NCBI RefSeq assembly: GCF_002286785.1
Contig: NZ_MUJY01000126.1
Span: forward strand, 1 to 64,000
Direction: 5' to 3'
Source of the DNA: Pseudomonas sp. PIC25
GTDB taxonomy: Bacteria; Pseudomonadota; Gammaproteobacteria; Pseudomonadales; Pseudomonadaceae
DNA length: 64,000 nucleotides
The position numbers were made by a program, and so were the translations under genes. The notes beneath the pieces were generated by a model. It saw nothing but the letters and a program-made list of their open reading frames with translations, was not told where the DNA came from and made no database searches. Numbering within the stretch: the first letter of the stretch is position 1; each line of letters opens with the position of its first letter. Below are positions 35,507 through 45,214 of this stretch, in pieces.

Positions 35507-37186
35507 TCAGCGCTCATGCACATAGGTACCGGGTGAGGCTTCGCCGGCCGGGTAGGCCTTGTTGCCCAGCTTGGCCGGTGCCTTCTTCAGCTCGCCGGAG
35601 CGCGCCGCCATCCACGCCTGCCAGTGCAGCCACCAGGAGTCGGCGTGCTTGGTCGCGTCTTCCTGCCAGGCCTTGGGGCTGGGCGGCAGGGTTTCGTTGG
35701 TCATGAAGCGTGCCTTGGGGTTGCCCGGTGGGTTGAGGATGCTCTGGATGTGCCCGCTGTTGGAGAGCACGAATTCGCATTTCCCGCCGAACAGCAGGGC
35801 CGACTTGTAGCAGGCTTCCCAGGGCGTGATGTGGTCCGTGGTGCCGGCGACGCAATAGATGTCGCTGTTGACCTGCTTGAGGTCGATCGGCGTGCCGCAT
35901 ACCTCCAGGGCGTAGGGGCGGGTCAGCGGATTGTTCTTGAACAGTTCGATAAGGTCGCCATGGAAGGCGGCCGGGAGGCGCGTGGTGTCGTTGTTCCAGT
36001 AGAGGATATCGAACACCGGCGGTTCGTTGCCGAGCAGGTAGTTGTTGACCCAATAGTTCCAGATCAGGTCGTTCGGCCGCATCCAGGCAAACACCTTGGC
36101 CATGTCCCGGCCTTCCAGCACGCCGGCCTGGTAGGAGCGACGCTTCGCCGCCTCCAGGGTCTGCTCGTCGACGAACAGCGAGACCTGGGTGTCCAGCTTG
36201 GTATCCAGCACGCTGACCAGCAGGGTCAGGGCATTCACCTTGGTTTCTCCGGTGGCGGCGTAGTGGCCGAGCAGCGAGGCGGTGGTGATGCCGCCGGAGC
36301 AGGCGCCGAGCATGTTCAGATCCTTGCTGCCGGTGATGGCGAGGATCACGTCGATGGCTTCCTTCAGCGCCTCGATGTAGGTGGACAGGCCCCACTCACG
36401 TTGTGCCTTGGTCGGGTTGCGCCAACTGACGATGAAGGTCTGCAGACCGTTGCGCAGGCAGAAACGCGCCAGGCTTTTTTCCGGCGACAGGTCGAAGACG
36501 TAGAACTTGTTGATCTGCGGCGGTACCACCAGCAGGGGGCGTTCATGGACCTGCTCGGTGGTCGGCTTGTACTGGATCAGTTCGAGCAGATCGTTGCGGA
36601 AGATCACCGCGCCTTCGGTGGTGGCGAGGTTCTTGCCGACCTCGAAGGCGTCCATGTTGACCTGGCTAGGCATGCCGCCGTTGTTGACCAAGTCCTTGGC
36701 CAGATGGGAAAGGCCATCCAGCAGGCTCTTGCCGCCGGTTTCGAAGAAGCGCTTGACCGCGGCCGGGTTGGCCATGCTGTTGGTCGGTGCCAGGGCTTCG
36801 GTCAGCAGGTTGATCACGAAGTGGCCGCGGCTGGTGTCCAGTTCGGAGAGATTGCTGTCCTCGATCCAGTCATGGAGTTCCTTGCGCCAGGCCAGGTAGG
36901 TCTGCAGGTAGCGTCGATACAGCGGGTTCTGGCTCCAGGCAGGGTCGGCGAAGCGGCGATCGTCGGATTCCGGGGCGAGTTCGGATTGGCCGAGCAGAAC
37001 GTTCTTCAGTTCCAGGGTGAAATGGCCGACGTGCTTGATGCTATGGATGGGTTGCTTGAGGGCCTGCAAGAGCACCATGCGGGCCGAGGTGATGATGTCT
37101 TTGCCGCGTAAGCCGATGACAGGGTTGAGATTCAAAGTGTTTTCAGACGCCTGGCGTTGCAAGTCTTCGTTGTTCTTCTGGGTCAT
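35507..37186 (-). CDS. phaC1: class II poly(3-hydroxyalkanoate) polymerase PhaC1
   Basis: A 559-residue PHA synthase, the usual length for PhaC1. The lipase-like box is GACSGG with nucleophile Cys296; the catalytic Asp and His lie in VAGTTDHITPWEACYK and SNSGHIQSILNPPGNPKA. ATG 37186 (MTQKNNEDLQRQASENTLNLNPVIGLRGKD) is the family start. The upstream in-frame GTG at 37396 would run the protein through the promoter region. Confidence 0.97.
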   Translation of the reverse strand: MTQKNNEDLQRQASENTLNLNPVIGLRGKDIITSARMVLLQALKQPIHSIKHVGHFTLELKNVLLGQSELAPESDDRRFADPAWSQNPLYRRYLQTYLAWRKELHDWIEDSNLSELDTSRGHFVINLLTEALAPTNSMANPAAVKRFFETGGKSLLDGLSHLAKDLVNNGGMPSQVNMDAFEVGKNLATTEGAVIFRNDLLELIQYKPTTEQVHERPLLVVPPQINKFYVFDLSPEKSLARFCLRNGLQTFIVSWRNPTKAQREWGLSTYIEALKEAIDVILAITGSKDLNMLGACSGGITTASLLGHYAATGETKVNALTLLVSVLDTKLDTQVSLFVDEQTLEAAKRRSYQAGVLEGRDMAKVFAWMRPNDLIWNYWVNNYLLGNEPPVFDILYWNNDTTRLPAAFHGDLIELFKNNPLTRPYALEVCGTPIDLKQVNSDIYCVAGTTDHITPWEACYKSALLFGGKCEFVLSNSGHIQSILNPPGNPKARFMTNETLPPSPKAWQEDATKHADSWWLHWQAWMAARSGELKKAPAKLGNKAYPAGEASPGTYVHER

Positions 37187-37266
37187 CAACGACGCTCCAT
37201 TGTCCTGAGACGGATACCGGCATGCTGCTGTGTGCGCGGCGACACAGGGCGAACGGCCTGGTACTG

Positions 37267-37359
37267 CTCGGGTTACCGGTTGCGGAAAAACCACTCCGCG
37301 TCTTGATTTGCATCCTTCGATTGGATGCAGGGAACCTGCCAGTTCCTTGGTTACCCGAG
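37267..37359 (-). promoter_or_regulatory. phaC1 upstream region: sigma54-like promoter inside nested inverted repeats
   Basis: The 301-base gap between phaC1 and the DUF971 gene (37187-37487) has no credible gene. Read on the minus strand, TGGCAG and CTGCA (37341 down to 37326) keep the GG-N10-GC spacing of a sigma54 -24/-12 promoter, about 140 bases before the phaC1 ATG. Around it are TGCATCC-N7-GGATGCA (37309-37329), GGAAC-N6-GTTCC (37331-37346) and outer arms CTCGGGTTACC/GGTTACCCGAG (37267-37277, 37349-37359, one mismatch). Sigma54-type and PhaD control are both known for pha genes in pseudomonads; which repeat serves what is inference. Confidence 0.5.
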
Positions 37360-37487
37360 TTTGGGTTTTTGCGCAAGCGGCCCAGCGAATAGCCACCTGC
37401 CCGGACGAGTATGCCGGGGCGGATTAGAAAATTCGCCCTAACCGCGGAGGGGAGGAGGGAGGTGGTCTGGTCCGCCTGGGTGGCGGA

Positions 37488-37862
37488 CTACAGCATCAGC
37501 TTGACCACCGACTCGTCGGGGTCGCGGGATTTTCCGGCAGCCGCCAGGGCGACGAGGTATTCCGTCCACAGGCGTTCCTGGTTGGTGGCCAGATGGTGGA
37601 GGTAATCCCAAGTGAACAGGCCGCTGTCGTGCCCGTCATCGAAGCTGAGCTTGAGGGCGTACTGCCCGGCCGGTTCGATTTTGCTGAGGCCGACATGCAA
37701 TTTGCCGTATTGCAGTATCGGGTTGCCGTGCCCCTGCACCTCGGCGGATGGCGAATGCACGCGAAGGAATTCGGCCGGCAGGGTGTAGCTCTCGCCTTCG
37801 CCGTACTTCAGCGTGAGGGTCTTCGAGGCTTTGTGCAGTTCGATGGCGCTGGGTATCCGCAT
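37488..37862 (-). CDS. DUF971 family protein (gamma-butyrobetaine hydroxylase-like N-terminal domain)
   Basis: A 124-residue protein (MRIPSAIELHKASKTLTLKYGEGESYTLPAEFLRVHSPSAEVQGHG ... HDSGLFTWDYLHHLA), a stand-alone copy of the DUF971 domain that also occurs at the N-terminus of gamma-butyrobetaine hydroxylases. Function unknown; usually next to hslVU in pseudomonads. ATG 37862 is preferred to TTG 37874 because GGAG stands six bases before it. Confidence 0.82.
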   Translation of the reverse strand: MRIPSAIELHKASKTLTLKYGEGESYTLPAEFLRVHSPSAEVQGHGNPILQYGKLHVGLSKIEPAGQYALKLSFDDGHDSGLFTWDYLHHLATNQERLWTEYLVALAAAGKSRDPDESVVKLML

Positions 37863-37877
37863 CGCAAGCTCCAAGCC

Positions 37878-37935
37878 GCAAGCGTCAAGCTACAAGTCGA
37901 AGCAGGATGCTTTTGACTTGTAGCGTGTCGCTTGC
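37878..37935. repeat. long imperfect palindrome between hslU and the DUF971 gene
   Basis: The 21-base arms at 37878-37898 and 37915-37935 begin with GCAAGCG and end with GCTACAAGTC and its complement; they match at all but about four positions. The repeat lies right after the hslU stop. It could end hslU transcription. It also resembles the CAAGC-rich dispersed repeats seen in pseudomonad intergenic regions. Confidence 0.6.
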
Positions 37936-37943
37936 AGCTGCTC

Positions 37944-39287
37944 TTAGAGAATATAGCGCGACAGGTCTTCGTCCTGCGCCAGTTCGCCGAGGTGGCTGTT
38001 GACATAGGCGGCGTCGATCCGGATCGGCTTGCCGCTGTGCTCGCTGGCCAGATCGGCGGCGCTGAAGGAGACCTCTTCCAGCAGGCGTTCGAGCAGCGTA
38101 TGCAGCCGGCGGGCACCGATGTTCTCGGTCTTCTCGTTGACCTGCCAGGCGATTTCGGCGAGACGCTTGATGCCCTCCTCGACGAATTCGATTTCCAGTC
38201 CCTCGGTCTTCAGCAGCTCGCGGTACTGTTCGGTGAGCGAAGCGTGCGGCTCGGTGAGGATGCGCTCGAAGTCCTGCGGCGACAGGGCCTTCAGCTCCAC
38301 GCGGATCGGCAGGCGGCCTTGCAGCTCCGGCACCAGGTCGCTGGGCTTGGACAGATGGAAGGCACCGGAGGCGATGAACAGGATGTGGTCGGTCTTCACC
38401 ATACCCAGCTTGGTATTCACCGTGCAGCCTTCGATCAGCGGCAGCAGGTCGCGCTGGACGCCTTCGCGGGAAACGTCGGCACCGCCGACATTGCCGCGCT
38501 TGGCAACCTTGTCGATCTCATCGATGAAGACGATACCGTTCTGCTCCACCGCTTCCAGGGCACGGGCCTTGAGTTCTTCCTCGTTGACCAGGCGTGCCGC
38601 CTCTTCGTCGCGGATCAGCTTGAGCGCGTCCTTGACCTTGAGTTTGCGGCTCTTCTTCTTGCCCTTGGCCAGGCCGGAGAAGAGGTTCTGCAACTGGCTG
38701 GTCATCTCCTCCATGCCGGGCGGCGCCATGATCTCCACGCCGGAGGGCGCGTCGGCCACCTCGATGTCGATTTCCTTGTCATCCAACTGGCCTTCGCGCA
38801 GGCGTTTGCGGAACAGCTGGCGGGTGTTCGAATCTTCGCTGCGCACCGGTTCCTCGCTGAAGCCGACCGGCCGTGCTGGCGGCAACAGGGCGTCGAGGAT
38901 GCGCTCTTCGGCGGCATCTTCGGCGCGATAGCGGACCTTCTGTATTTCCTGTTCGCGGAGCATCTTCACCGCAGCATCGGCGAGATCACGGATGATCGAT
39001 TCTACGTCGCGGCCGACGTAGCCGACCTCGGTGAACTTGGTCGCTTCGACCTTCAGGAAGGGAGCGTTGGCCAGCTTGGCCAGGCGGCGGGCGATCTCGG
39101 TCTTGCCGACTCCGGTGGGGCCGATCATCAGGATGTTCTTCGGCGTGACTTCCTGGCGCAGTTCGACGGGCAATTGCATGCGCCGCCAACGGTTGCGCAG
39201 GGCGATGGCCACGGCGCGCTTGGCGTCGTCTTGGCCGATGATGTGGCGGTTGAGTTCGTGAACGATCTCGCGGGGCGTCATGGACAT
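37944..39287 (-). CDS. hslU: ATP-dependent protease ATPase subunit HslU
   Basis: The 447-residue AAA+ unfoldase that feeds HslV. Walker A is GPTGVGKTE near residue 60, Walker B is [14 protein letters not shown], the pore motif is GYVGRDVES near residue 91, and the C-terminal tail DLSRYIL inserts into HslV. The [13 protein letters not shown] start at ATG 39287 fits the family; a second ATG at 39281 is possible. Follows hslV by 26 bases. Confidence 0.97.
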   Translation of the reverse strand: MSMTPREIVHELNRHIIGQDDAKRAVAIALRNRWRRMQLPVELRQEVTPKNILMIGPTGVGKTEIARRLAKLANAPFLKVEATKFTEVGYVGRDVESIIRDLADAAVKMLREQEIQKVRYRAEDAAEERILDALLPPARPVGFSEEPVRSEDSNTRQLFRKRLREGQLDDKEIDIEVADAPSGVEIMAPPGMEEMTSQLQNLFSGLAKGKKKSRKLKVKDALKLIRDEEAARLVNEEELKARALEAVEQNGIVFIDEIDKVAKRGNVGGADVSREGVQRDLLPLIEGCTVNTKLGMVKTDHILFIASGAFHLSKPSDLVPELQGRLPIRVELKALSPQDFERILTEPHASLTEQYRELLKTEGLEIEFVEEGIKRLAEIAWQVNEKTENIGARRLHTLLERLLEEVSFSAADLASEHSGKPIRIDAAYVNSHLGELAQDEDLSRYIL

Positions 39288-39313
39288 GCGTAAGGCTCCA
39301 GAGCGGACGCGCC

Positions 39314-39847
39314 TCAGACGGCGGAGTCCAGCTCCTCGATGGTCAGATTCTGGTTGGTGAAGACGCAGATGGACCCGGCGATCTTCAAGGCGGTTTCCGC
39401 GACTTCGCGGGCGGACAGCGCATCGTTGTGCTGCAGCAGCGCCATGGCCGCGGCCTGGGCGTAACCGCCGCCGGAACCCATGGCGATCAGGCCGTGCTCG
39501 GGTTCGAGCACGTCGCCGTTGCCGGTGATGATCAGCGACGCATCCTTGTTGGCCACGGCGAGCATCGCCTCCAGCCGGCTCAGCGAGCGGTCGGTGCGCC
39601 AGTCCTTGGCCAGTTCCACGGCGGCACGGACCAGATGGCCCTGGTGTTTCTCCAACTGGCCTTCGAAGCGTTCGAACAGGGTAAAGGCATCCGCCGTAGC
39701 GCCGGCGAAGCCGGCCAGGACCTGGCCGTGGTACAGGTGGCGTACCTTCTTCGCGTTGCCTTTCATGACGGTGTTGCCGAGGGAAACCTGGCCGTCGCCA
39801 CCCATGACGACTTTGCCGTGGCGGCGGACTGAAACGATGGTGGTCAA
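39314..39847 (-). CDS. hslV: ATP-dependent protease peptidase subunit HslV
   Basis: A 177-residue proteasome-like peptidase. The N-terminal Thr2 nucleophile of TTIVSVRR becomes exposed on removal of the initiator; [21 protein letters not shown] follows. The start is TTG at 39847: GGAG is eight bases in front and no ATG/GTG gives TTIVS directly after the start residue, which catalysis requires. Operon with hslU. Confidence 0.96.
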   Translation of the reverse strand: MTTIVSVRRHGKVVMGGDGQVSLGNTVMKGNAKKVRHLYHGQVLAGFAGATADAFTLFERFEGQLEKHQGHLVRAAVELAKDWRTDRSLSRLEAMLAVANKDASLIITGNGDVLEPEHGLIAMGSGGGYAQAAAMALLQHNDALSAREVAETALKIAGSICVFTNQNLTIEELDSAV

Positions 39848-39975
39848 GGGGCTTACTCCTGCAGACGGCGTTATGCAGGGGTATATGGGGCAAGCGGGCG
39901 AAGGTTTCAAGGCTGGCCGGATGACAGCGACAGAGTGCGTCGCTCCACTGCCGTGCGGGCCCGCATCCGTCGTAG

Positions 39976-40674
39976 TCAGCGTACCTGGCGCTGTTGCAGT
40001 AGCAGGTTGCTGAAACCGTTGGCGCTGAGTTCCTTTTGCGCGCTGTTGAGCTGCTCGCGGTTGGCGAAGGGACCGACCATCACCCGGTGCCAGGTTTCGT
40101 CGCGCACGGTGCCGGATTCCACCTTCACGTTCTGTCCGAGCAGGATGATCTGGGCACGCACCGCTTCGGCGTCGTCCTTGCGGCGGAACGAGCCGGCCTG
40201 CAGGAAGAACTGGGTGACCGGTGCCTTGGCCACGGTGGGCGGCGGCGTAGGCGTGGGAATCGGTGGCGGCGTCTTGCCGTTGAGCAGCGCCTCGGCCTTG
40301 GCCGCCTCCTGTTCCGGGGTCAGCTTGACCGGCGGTTGTGTCGGCGGGGGTGTTGGTGTCGGCGTAGGCTCCGGCAGGGCTTCCGGTTGCACGATGACTT
40401 CGGATTCGGGCAGCAGTGTGTAGAAGTCGTACTTCGGCTTCTCGGGCTGCGCCGGCTGCGGGGGCTTGGCCGGTTGACTGGCGGTGCCGGGGCGTGCCTG
40501 TTCGGGCTTGGGCCGCTTCACGTCGTCGCGCCCCGGCTCCAGTTTCATCAGGAATACCAGGAAACCGCCGATGGCGAGGCCGCAGACCATCCATACCCAG
40601 CCCGGCACCGGTTTGTTCTTGGGCGCCTGATAGCGGCTCGCGCCGCGCTTGGGTGCTGCTTTTTTCTTCGCCAT
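39976..40674 (-). CDS. FtsN-like SPOR-domain protein
   Basis: A 232-residue cell-envelope protein: a short basic cytoplasmic part ([21 protein letters not shown]), one transmembrane helix ([19 protein letters not shown]), a long Pro-rich periplasmic linker ([18 protein letters not shown]), and a C-terminal SPOR domain ([33 protein letters not shown] ... WHRVMVGPF) that binds denuded septal peptidoglycan. Between argS and hslV, where pseudomonads carry ftsN. Likely FtsN, though the essential N-terminal helix motif was not checked. Confidence 0.85.
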   Translation of the reverse strand: MAKKKAAPKRGASRYQAPKNKPVPGWVWMVCGLAIGGFLVFLMKLEPGRDDVKRPKPEQARPGTASQPAKPPQPAQPEKPKYDFYTLLPESEVIVQPEALPEPTPTPTPPPTQPPVKLTPEQEAAKAEALLNGKTPPPIPTPTPPPTVAKAPVTQFFLQAGSFRRKDDAEAVRAQIILLGQNVKVESGTVRDETWHRVMVGPFANREQLNSAQKELSANGFSNLLLQQRQVR

Positions 40675-40692
40675 GCGCTTCCGGGCTTCCCT

Positions 40693-42456
40693 TTACATAC
40701 GTTCCAGAGTTTCCAGCCCGAGCAGTTCCAGGCCCTGCTTGAGAGTACGGCCGGTCAGCGCCGCGAGGCGAAGGCGGCTCTGCTGCCGCGCCGGCTCCTC
40801 TGCGGTGAGGATCGGGCAGTGCTCGTAGAAGCTGGAAAACAGACCGGCCAGATCATACAGATAGGCGCATAGCAGGTGCGGGATGCCTTTCTCGGCAACG
40901 CTGTTGAGCACTTCGCCGAACTGCGCCAGCTTGGCCGCCAGGGCGATTTCCTGCTCGGCATCCAGGGCGATGTGGCCCTCGATTTCGTCGAAGCCCTTGC
41001 CCAGCTTGCGGAACACGCTGGCCACGCGGGTATAGGCATAGAGCAGGTAGGGCGCGGTGTTGCCCTCGAAGCTGAGCATTTGCTCGAAGTTGAAGTTGTA
41101 GTCGCTGGTGCGGTGCTTGGAGAGGTCGGCGTACTTCACCGAGTCGATGCCCACCACGCGGCCGATCTGGCGCAGTTCGTCTTCCGTCAGCGGCGTTTCG
41201 CCCCGGTCGGCGCGCTGCTGGTTACGCTCCTTCACCAAGTTGTAGGCGCGCTCTTCGGCCTCGTCGAGCAGGTCGATCAGCTTCACCGTGCCGCCGTCGC
41301 GGGTCTTGAAGGGACGGCCGTCGGCACCGTTCATGGTACCGAAGCCCATGTGCTCGAGATCCATGCCGTCGTGGACGAAGCCGGCACGACGTGCCACGGC
41401 GAAAGCCATCTGGAAGTGCAGGGCCTGGCGCTGGTCGACGAAATACAGGGCACGGTCGGCCTTGAGCACGCGGCTGCGGTAGCGCATCGCGGCGAGGTCG
41501 GTGGTGGCGTAGAGGTAACCGCCGCCGGCTTTCTGCACGATCACCGGCAGCGGATTGCCTTCGGCATTCTTGAACTCGTCGAGGAACACGCACTGGGCGC
41601 CCTCGCTCTCGGTGAGCAGGCCGGCGCTACGCAGGTCGGCGATCACATTGGGCAGATCGTCGTTGTAGGCGCTTTCGCCCTTGACGTCGGCGGGCACCAG
41701 CTTGACGTTGAGGCGATCGTAGACCTTCTGGCAATGCGACAGCGAGATGTCGTTGAAGCGGTGCCAGAGCCGCAGGCATTCCGCATCGCCGGCCTGCAAC
41801 TGCACCACCAGTTCGCGGGCGCGGTCGGCGAACTCGGCGGATTCGTCGAAACGCTTCTTCGCGGCGCGGTAGAACTGTTCCAAGTCAGACAGCTCGCTCT
41901 CGGCGGAGGCCGGGTTTTCCTGCAGGTAGGCCAGCAGCATGCCGAACTGGGTGCCCCAGTCGCCCACGTGGTTCTGGCGGATCACTTCGTCGCCGAGGAA
42001 TTCCAGCACCCGGGCCACGCCGTCACCGATGATGGTCGAGCGCAGGTGGCCGACGTGCATTTCCTTGGCCAGGTTGGGCGCGGACAGGTCCACGACGACC
42101 CGCTCCTTCGCGCCGGCCTTGCGCACACCCAGCTTGGCATCGGCCAATGCGGCTTCGAGGCGCTGGGCCAGGGCGTCGGTGTTCTGGAAGAAATTGAGGA
42201 AGCCGGGTCCGGCGATCTCCACCTTGGCCACCTGCTCGTTGACCGGCAGGGCGGAGATCAGTTTTTCCGCCAGGTCACGCGGTTTCATTCCGGCCGGCTT
42301 GGCCAGCATCATGGCGATGTTGCTGGCGAAGTCGCCGTGGCTCTTGTCCTTGGTGTTTTCCACCTGGATCGCCGGGCTCAGCCCTTCGGGCAGAACGCCT
42401 TCGCTGGCGAGATGGTTCAGGGCGTGCTGGATCAGCTGGCGAATGGTGTCTTTCAT
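40693..42456 (-). CDS. argS: arginyl-tRNA synthetase
   Basis: A 587-residue class I synthetase charging tRNA-Arg. The HIGH-like motif is [12 protein letters not shown] after [11 protein letters not shown], the N-terminal Arg-tRNA recognition domain covers about residues 1-90, and the DALR anticodon domain ends the protein ([19 protein letters not shown]). As in most ArgRS there is no standard KMSKS. Length normal. Lies 18 bases before the SPOR gene. Confidence 0.96.
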   Translation of the reverse strand: MKDTIRQLIQHALNHLASEGVLPEGLSPAIQVENTKDKSHGDFASNIAMMLAKPAGMKPRDLAEKLISALPVNEQVAKVEIAGPGFLNFFQNTDALAQRLEAALADAKLGVRKAGAKERVVVDLSAPNLAKEMHVGHLRSTIIGDGVARVLEFLGDEVIRQNHVGDWGTQFGMLLAYLQENPASAESELSDLEQFYRAAKKRFDESAEFADRARELVVQLQAGDAECLRLWHRFNDISLSHCQKVYDRLNVKLVPADVKGESAYNDDLPNVIADLRSAGLLTESEGAQCVFLDEFKNAEGNPLPVIVQKAGGGYLYATTDLAAMRYRSRVLKADRALYFVDQRQALHFQMAFAVARRAGFVHDGMDLEHMGFGTMNGADGRPFKTRDGGTVKLIDLLDEAEERAYNLVKERNQQRADRGETPLTEDELRQIGRVVGIDSVKYADLSKHRTSDYNFNFEQMLSFEGNTAPYLLYAYTRVASVFRKLGKGFDEIEGHIALDAEQEIALAAKLAQFGEVLNSVAEKGIPHLLCAYLYDLAGLFSSFYEHCPILTAEEPARQQSRLRLAALTGRTLKQGLELLGLETLERM

Positions 42457-42515
42457 GGTCCGCTCGTTCGGCCGTGGGGACGGCGGCGCCTCGGGGCGCT
42501 GGTTGAAAACTGCGC

Positions 42516-42521
42516 ATTATA
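42516..42521 (-). promoter_or_regulatory. candidate -10 element for argS
   Basis: Read on the minus strand, TATAAT lies about 60 bases before the argS ATG. No clear -35 stands at 16-18 bases, so the call rests on the perfect -10 alone. Confidence 0.35.
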
Positions 42522-42577
42522 AAAGCAGCGGCGAGCTGCAAGCCACCTGCGGCGCGCATGCCTTGTGCGGTAAGGGC

Positions 42578-44812
42578 TCAGAACAGGTCGATCGGGTCCA
42601 CGTCCAGCGACCAGCGTACCGCGCGCCCGCCAGGCAGATGCTCGAGTATCGGCAACCAGGCATTCATCAGGCGATGCAGCGGCGCGCGGGCGTTGCCTTG
42701 CAGCAGGAGCTGCGCACGGTAGCGGCCGGCGCGGCGCTCCATCGGTGCTGGAACGGGGCCGAGCAGCTCGATGCCGCCCAGTCGCAGCTCGGCCAGCAGT
42801 CGCTCGGCTTCCGTGCAGGCTTCGTCGAGAAAGCCCTCGGCCTGGCCGGGTTTGTGCGCTTCGGCGCGCAGGAGCGCCAGGTGGGTGAACGGTGGAAGAC
42901 CGGCGGCGCGGCGTTCGCTCAGGGCCTGCTCGGCGAAGGCGAAATAGCCTTGCTCGGTGAGCTGCACGAGCAGGGGGTGGTCGGCCAGGTGCGTCTGGAT
43001 GATGACCTTGCCGGGCTCATCGGCACGTCCGGCGCGGCCGGCGACCTGAACGATCAATTGGGCCATGCGCTCGCTGGCTCGGAAGTCCGCGGAAAACAGT
43101 CCCCCGTCGGCATCGAGGATGGCCACCAGGGTGACGCGGGGGAAGTGGTGCCCCTTGGCGAGCATCTGGGTGCCCACCAGAATGCACGGATGGCCGCGCT
43201 GGATGGTGCCGAACAACTGATCCATCGCGCCTTTGCGCGACGTGCTGTCGCGGTCGATGCGCAACACCGGGTAATCCGGAAAGAGAATGCGCAGGCGTTC
43301 TTCGGCGCGTTCGGTTCCGGCGCCGATCGGACGCAAGTCCACCTTGCCGCAATCCGGGCAATTGCTCGGTGGGCGTTGCGCGTGGCCGCAGTGGTGGCAG
43401 CGCAGCTCGCCGGAGCGCTGGTGCACGGTCATTCGCGCATCGCAGCGTGGGCACTGGCTGATCCAGCCGCAGTCGTGACAGAGCAGGGTCGGCGCGAAAC
43501 CTCTGCGGTTGAGAAAGACCAGCACTTGTTGGCCAGCTTCCAGGGTCTGGCCGATGGCCTGTTGCATCGGCCCGGAGATGCCGGAATCCAGCGGGCGGCT
43601 CTTCACGTCCAGGCGCAGGAAGCGCGGCTGGCGTGCACCTCCGGCGCGCTGGGTGAGCTTGAGCAGGGCGTAGCGTCCGGCATAGGCGTTCTGCAGGCTT
43701 TCCAGCGAGGGCGTGGCGGAGCCGAGCAGAATCGGCACGTCTTCCTGCCGGGCACGGACCAGGGCGAGATCGCGGGCGTGATAACGCAGCCCTTCCTGCT
43801 GTTTATAAGAAGCGTCGTGTTCCTCGTCGACGATGATCAGCCCCGGATTCTTCAGTGGCGTGAACAGTGCCGAGCGGGTGCCGATGACGATATCCGCCTC
43901 GCCGTCGCGCGCCGCCAGCCAGGCGTCCAGGCGCTCGCGGTCGTTGACGTTGGAGTGCAGCAGGGCGATGCGGGCGTTGAAGCGGCGGGCGAAGCGTTCC
44001 AGCGTTTGCGGGCCGAGATTGATTTCCGGGATCAGCACCAGGGCCTGTTTGCCGGCTTCCAGGGTCTGGCGGATCAATTGCAGGTAAACCTCGGTCTTGC
44101 CGCTGCCGGTGACACCGGCCAGCAGGTAGGCGCCGAACCGGCCGAAACCGGCATGTACCGCCTCGGCGGCGGCGCGCTGTTCGGCGTTCAGCGGCAATTC
44201 GGGCTGGGCCAGCCAGCCACCGTGATGCTCTGCAGGATGGTGCCTGCGTACCTCGACGTGCACGAGGCCTTTTTCCAGGAGCAGGTCGAGGCTGTCCTTG
44301 TTGATCTGCAGTTTGCCGAGCAGTTGATGCGCCACGCCATGTGGGTGCTGGGCGAGGGTCTGCAAGGCCTGTTTTTGACGCGGAGCCCGCGCCAGGCGCG
44401 GGTCGTCGAGGCGCGCATCCGGCGCCGCGTGCCAGAAGCGTTCCTGCCTCGCCTCGGCCGGCTCGCCCTGACGCAGCAGAACGGGCAGCGCCCAACTCAG
44501 GGTGTCGCCCAGGCTGTGTTGGTAGTATTGCGCGGTCCACAAACACAGCTTGAACAGCGACGCCGGCAATGGCGGGCGCTGATCGAGCAATTCGAGAGCG
44601 GCCTTGAGCTTGTCGGCCGGCACCTCGCTGTGATCGCTGAGTTCGACCAGGACACCGATCACCTCGCGCCGGCCGAACGGCACGCGCAGGCGCACTCCAG
44701 GCTGCAGCGCTCCACGCGATACGCCGGCCGGCGCGCGGTAGTCGAACAAGCGACGCAACGGCGAGGGCAGGGCGAGGCGCAGTATGGGCGAGAAGGGGTG
44801 GGCGTCGAGCAA
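42578..44812 (-). CDS. priA: primosomal replication restart helicase PriA
   Basis: A 744-residue 3'-5' DNA helicase that reloads replication forks. It has an N-terminal DNA-binding domain (LRLALPSPLRRLFDYRAPAG), Walker A GVTGSGKTE, DEEHDASY as Walker B, the zinc-binding Cys clusters CHDCGWISQCPRCD and CHHCGHAQRPPSNCPDCG, and a C-terminal helicase domain. The only start upstream of the conserved region is TTG 44812, giving five extra residues before the SPILRLALP segment. Confidence 0.94.
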   Translation of the reverse strand: MLDAHPFSPILRLALPSPLRRLFDYRAPAGVSRGALQPGVRLRVPFGRREVIGVLVELSDHSEVPADKLKAALELLDQRPPLPASLFKLCLWTAQYYQHSLGDTLSWALPVLLRQGEPAEARQERFWHAAPDARLDDPRLARAPRQKQALQTLAQHPHGVAHQLLGKLQINKDSLDLLLEKGLVHVEVRRHHPAEHHGGWLAQPELPLNAEQRAAAEAVHAGFGRFGAYLLAGVTGSGKTEVYLQLIRQTLEAGKQALVLIPEINLGPQTLERFARRFNARIALLHSNVNDRERLDAWLAARDGEADIVIGTRSALFTPLKNPGLIIVDEEHDASYKQQEGLRYHARDLALVRARQEDVPILLGSATPSLESLQNAYAGRYALLKLTQRAGGARQPRFLRLDVKSRPLDSGISGPMQQAIGQTLEAGQQVLVFLNRRGFAPTLLCHDCGWISQCPRCDARMTVHQRSGELRCHHCGHAQRPPSNCPDCGKVDLRPIGAGTERAEERLRILFPDYPVLRIDRDSTSRKGAMDQLFGTIQRGHPCILVGTQMLAKGHHFPRVTLVAILDADGGLFSADFRASERMAQLIVQVAGRAGRADEPGKVIIQTHLADHPLLVQLTEQGYFAFAEQALSERRAAGLPPFTHLALLRAEAHKPGQAEGFLDEACTEAERLLAELRLGGIELLGPVPAPMERRAGRYRAQLLLQGNARAPLHRLMNAWLPILEHLPGGRAVRWSLDVDPIDLF

Positions 44813-44878
44813 GCGGCGATCCTCGATAAAGGCCGCGATCTTAGCATGGCCCCGGGCGACGGCCGGTTACTGCCTCGC

Positions 44879-44906
44879 TTGCATCGATCCCGTGCTCTGG
44901 TATTAT
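44879..44906 (+). promoter_or_regulatory. sigma70-type promoter for rpmE
   Basis: TTGCAT (44879-44884), a 16-base spacer, and TATTAT (44901-44906) lie about 70 bases before the rpmE ATG. Good matches for both boxes at near-ideal spacing, in the gap between divergent priA and rpmE. Confidence 0.55.
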
Positions 44907-44976
44907 CCGCCGCCTATTTCCGTGCGGTATCCGACATAGGGTCGGGTGGCGGCACGCTAGACCTGAGGATCACACG

Positions 44977-45189
44977 ATGAAACCGGAAATCCATCCCGCG
45001 TACGAAGAAGTCGTCGCCACCTGCAGCTGCGGCAACGTCATCAAGACCCGTTCCACCCTGTGCAAGCCGATCAGCCTGGACGTGTGCTCCGAGTGCCACC
45101 CGTTCTACACCGGCAAGCAGAAGGTCCTGGACACCGGCGGCCGTATCGATCGCTTCAAGCAGCGTTTCGGCGTGTTCGGCGCCAAGTAA
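44977..45189 (+). CDS. rpmE: 50S ribosomal protein L31 (zinc-binding type)
   Basis: A 70-residue L31 of the Cys-containing (C+) type: Cys residues in [17 protein letters not shown] and [15 protein letters not shown] can bind zinc. Zinc-containing L31 serves as a zinc store and is replaced by a Cys-less paralogue under zinc starvation in many bacteria; the paralogue is not in this window. GAGGAT precedes ATG 44977. Confidence 0.97.
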   Translation: MKPEIHPAYEEVVATCSCGNVIKTRSTLCKPISLDVCSECHPFYTGKQKVLDTGGRIDRFKQRFGVFGAK

Positions 45190-45214
45190 TCTGGCCCGCG
45201 CTACGGGAAGCCTG

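Noticed and set aside
35624-37111. 495-codon open frame on the plus strand
   Set aside because: Antisense of phaC1, with GQ/HH-rich translation typical of such shadows.
41939-44980. 1013-codon open frame on the plus strand
   Set aside because: Runs antisense through argS and priA, two well-conserved genes; no start signal or domain.
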